From assembly GCA_022709775.1 (NCBI GenBank), contig JAKLIE010000097.1, positions 1 through 6,726 of the forward strand: a stretch of 6,726 nucleotides of DNA, in the 5' to 3' direction. Within the stretch, counting starts at the first letter, position 1. Each line of letters opens with the position of its first letter. A program made the translations under genes and the position numbers. This document shows positions 5,853 through 6,726 of this stretch, one piece after another. The stretch comes from Pseudomonadota bacterium. GTDB lineage: Bacteria > Pseudomonadota > Gammaproteobacteria > Burkholderiales > Casimicrobiaceae. The notes below the pieces were generated by a model. That model did no database searches. It was given only the letters and a program-made list of their open reading frames with translations, and was not told the DNA's origin.

Positions 5853-6726
5853 TCGAACTCGCCTGGAAGATAGGCGCGTTCCTCGTGGTGCTCGGCGTGC
5901 TCGTCGTGTTCCACGAGCTCGGCCACTACCTCGTCGCGCGGCTGTGCGGCGTGAAGGTGCTGCGGTTCTCGGTCGGGTTCGGGCGCGTGGTCTGGTCGCG
6001 CCGCGTCGGTCGCGACCGTACCGAGTGGGCGGTCTCCGCGGTCCCGCTCGGCGGCTACGTGAAGATGGCGGACGAGCGCGAGGACGACCTCGCGCCGGAG
6101 GACGTGCCGCGCGCGTTCAACCGGCAGGGCGTCGGCAAGCGCATCGCCATCGTCGCGGCGGGCCCGATCGCGAACCTGCTGCTCGCGGTCGTGCTGTTCG
6201 CGGGGACGTTCGTCGCCGGGGTGCCCGGGCAGCGGGCGATGCTCGCGCCGCCGCCGCCCGGGACGGCCGCGGCCGCCGCGGGGTTCTCCGACGGGGATCG
6301 CGTGGTCGCCGTCGACGGCGATCCGGTGGCGAGCCTGCAGGACCTGCGCTGGCGCATCGTCAAGTCGCAGGGCCGGTCGAGCATCGACGTCGAGGTCGAG
6401 CGCGCCGACGGCAGCCGGGCGACGCGCCTGCTGACGGTGTCGGAGCTCGCCACGGCCGACTGGGAGGGCAATCCGCTGGCGGCGCTGGGACTGCGGGCGG
6501 ATCTGGGCGCACCGGTCGTCGATCAGGTGTCGCCGGGCAAGCCGGCCGAGGCCGCGGGCATGCGCGCCGGCGACCGCATCGTCGCCGTCGACGGGCGGCC
6601 GGCAAGATCGCCGTCCGACGTCGCGAGCGCGACCAACGCCAAGCCCGGGGTGCCGATCGTCTTCCGCATCGCGCGCGACGGCGGCGAGTCGGACGTCACG
6701 GTGGTGCCGGAGGGCTCGGAGCAGGG
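5849..6726 (+). CDS. rseP: RseP-type site-2 intramembrane zinc metalloprotease, N-terminal part (3' end outside window)
   Basis: This inner-membrane S2P protease cleaves the anti-sigma factor RseA within the membrane after DegS, releasing sigma-E; in E. coli it also clears signal-peptide remnants. The open frame from ATG 5849 runs to the right edge with about 292 full codons and no stop. Membrane segment 1 (about 8-30) carries the zinc motif HELGH at 22-26 with E23 as the catalytic base. Further on are VPLGGYVKM (65-73, membrane-associated region) and [20 protein letters not shown] (98-117), the second segment with its GPxxN motif. Two PDZ domains follow in the periplasmic region. The first is near 127-205 with [13 protein letters not shown]; the second is near 208-290 with [20 protein letters not shown]. 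The third metal ligand (LDG-type motif) would lie beyond the window. The [12 protein letters not shown] stretch is a local Pro/Ala-rich variant in PDZ1. The start overlaps the dxr stop by ATGA. The gene name follows context and motifs. Confidence 0.94.
   Translation, partial: MIELAWKIGAFLVVLGVLVVFHELGHYLVARLCGVKVLRFSVGFGRVVWSRRVGRDRTEWAVSAVPLGGYVKMADEREDDLAPEDVPRAFNRQGVGKRIAIVAAGPIANLLLAVVLFAGTFVAGVPGQRAMLAPPPPGTAAAAAGFSDGDRVVAVDGDPVASLQDLRWRIVKSQGRSSIDVEVERADGSRATRLLTVSELATADWEGNPLAALGLRADLGAPVVDQVSPGKPAEAAGMRAGDRIVAVDGRPARSPSDVASATNAKPGVPIVFRIARDGGESDVTVVPEGSEQ

Noticed and set aside
6241..6290. CCG/GCC-rich low-complexity run in rseP as a repeat element
   Set aside because: It encodes the Pro/Ala-rich start of PDZ1 in frame and is explained by codon use at high GC.

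Overview
The window is about 6.7 kb of very GC-rich DNA carrying a compact, single-strand housekeeping operon. Eight genes read left to right: rpsB (3' end only), tsf, pyrH, frr, uppS, cdsA, dxr and rseP (5' part only). The order uppS-cdsA-dxr-rseP after frr is, from memory, the betaproteobacterial arrangement; Escherichia coli has frr-dxr-uppS-cdsA-rseP. With the GC content, the protein sequences and the type of intergenic repeat, this suggests a betaproteobacterium, probably Burkholderiales or a relative. The species cannot be named from the sequence.

Layout. Bases 1-254 are the C-terminus of ribosomal protein S2, followed by a 127-bp gap with a terminator-like hairpin. Then come elongation factor Ts (382-1278), a 124-bp gap with two consecutive GC-rich hairpins, and UMP kinase (1403-2164). 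The 245-bp pyrH-frr gap is filled almost entirely by three near-identical tandem copies of a 78-bp sequence. The last copy runs into the ribosome binding site of frr (2410-2967). A 62-bp gap leads to uppS (3030-3797, GTG start). From there the genes are tightly packed: uppS/cdsA overlap by ATGA, cdsA/dxr are 4 bp apart, and dxr/rseP overlap by ATGA. rseP runs off the right edge at base 6726.

How the genes fit together. rpsB, tsf and frr serve translation (30S subunit, EF-Tu recycling, ribosome recycling). pyrH makes UDP for nucleotide pools. dxr commits carbon to the MEP isoprenoid pathway, whose products UppS extends to undecaprenyl diphosphate, the lipid carrier for peptidoglycan and O-antigen. 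cdsA makes CDP-diacylglycerol for phospholipids. rseP is the intramembrane protease of the envelope stress response. The cluster therefore links growth-rate genes with cell-envelope biogenesis.

All genes look intact, with expected motifs and near-normal lengths. I see no mobile element, CRISPR, tRNA, toxin or defence gene, and no obviously new protein system. The stretch that does not belong to the standard operon is the 78-bp triple repeat at 2171-2404. It is nearly perfectly conserved between copies and has a period of exactly 26 codons. It leaves open an 82-codon frame that abuts pyrH and overlaps frr, and it lies in the middle of an essential operon.
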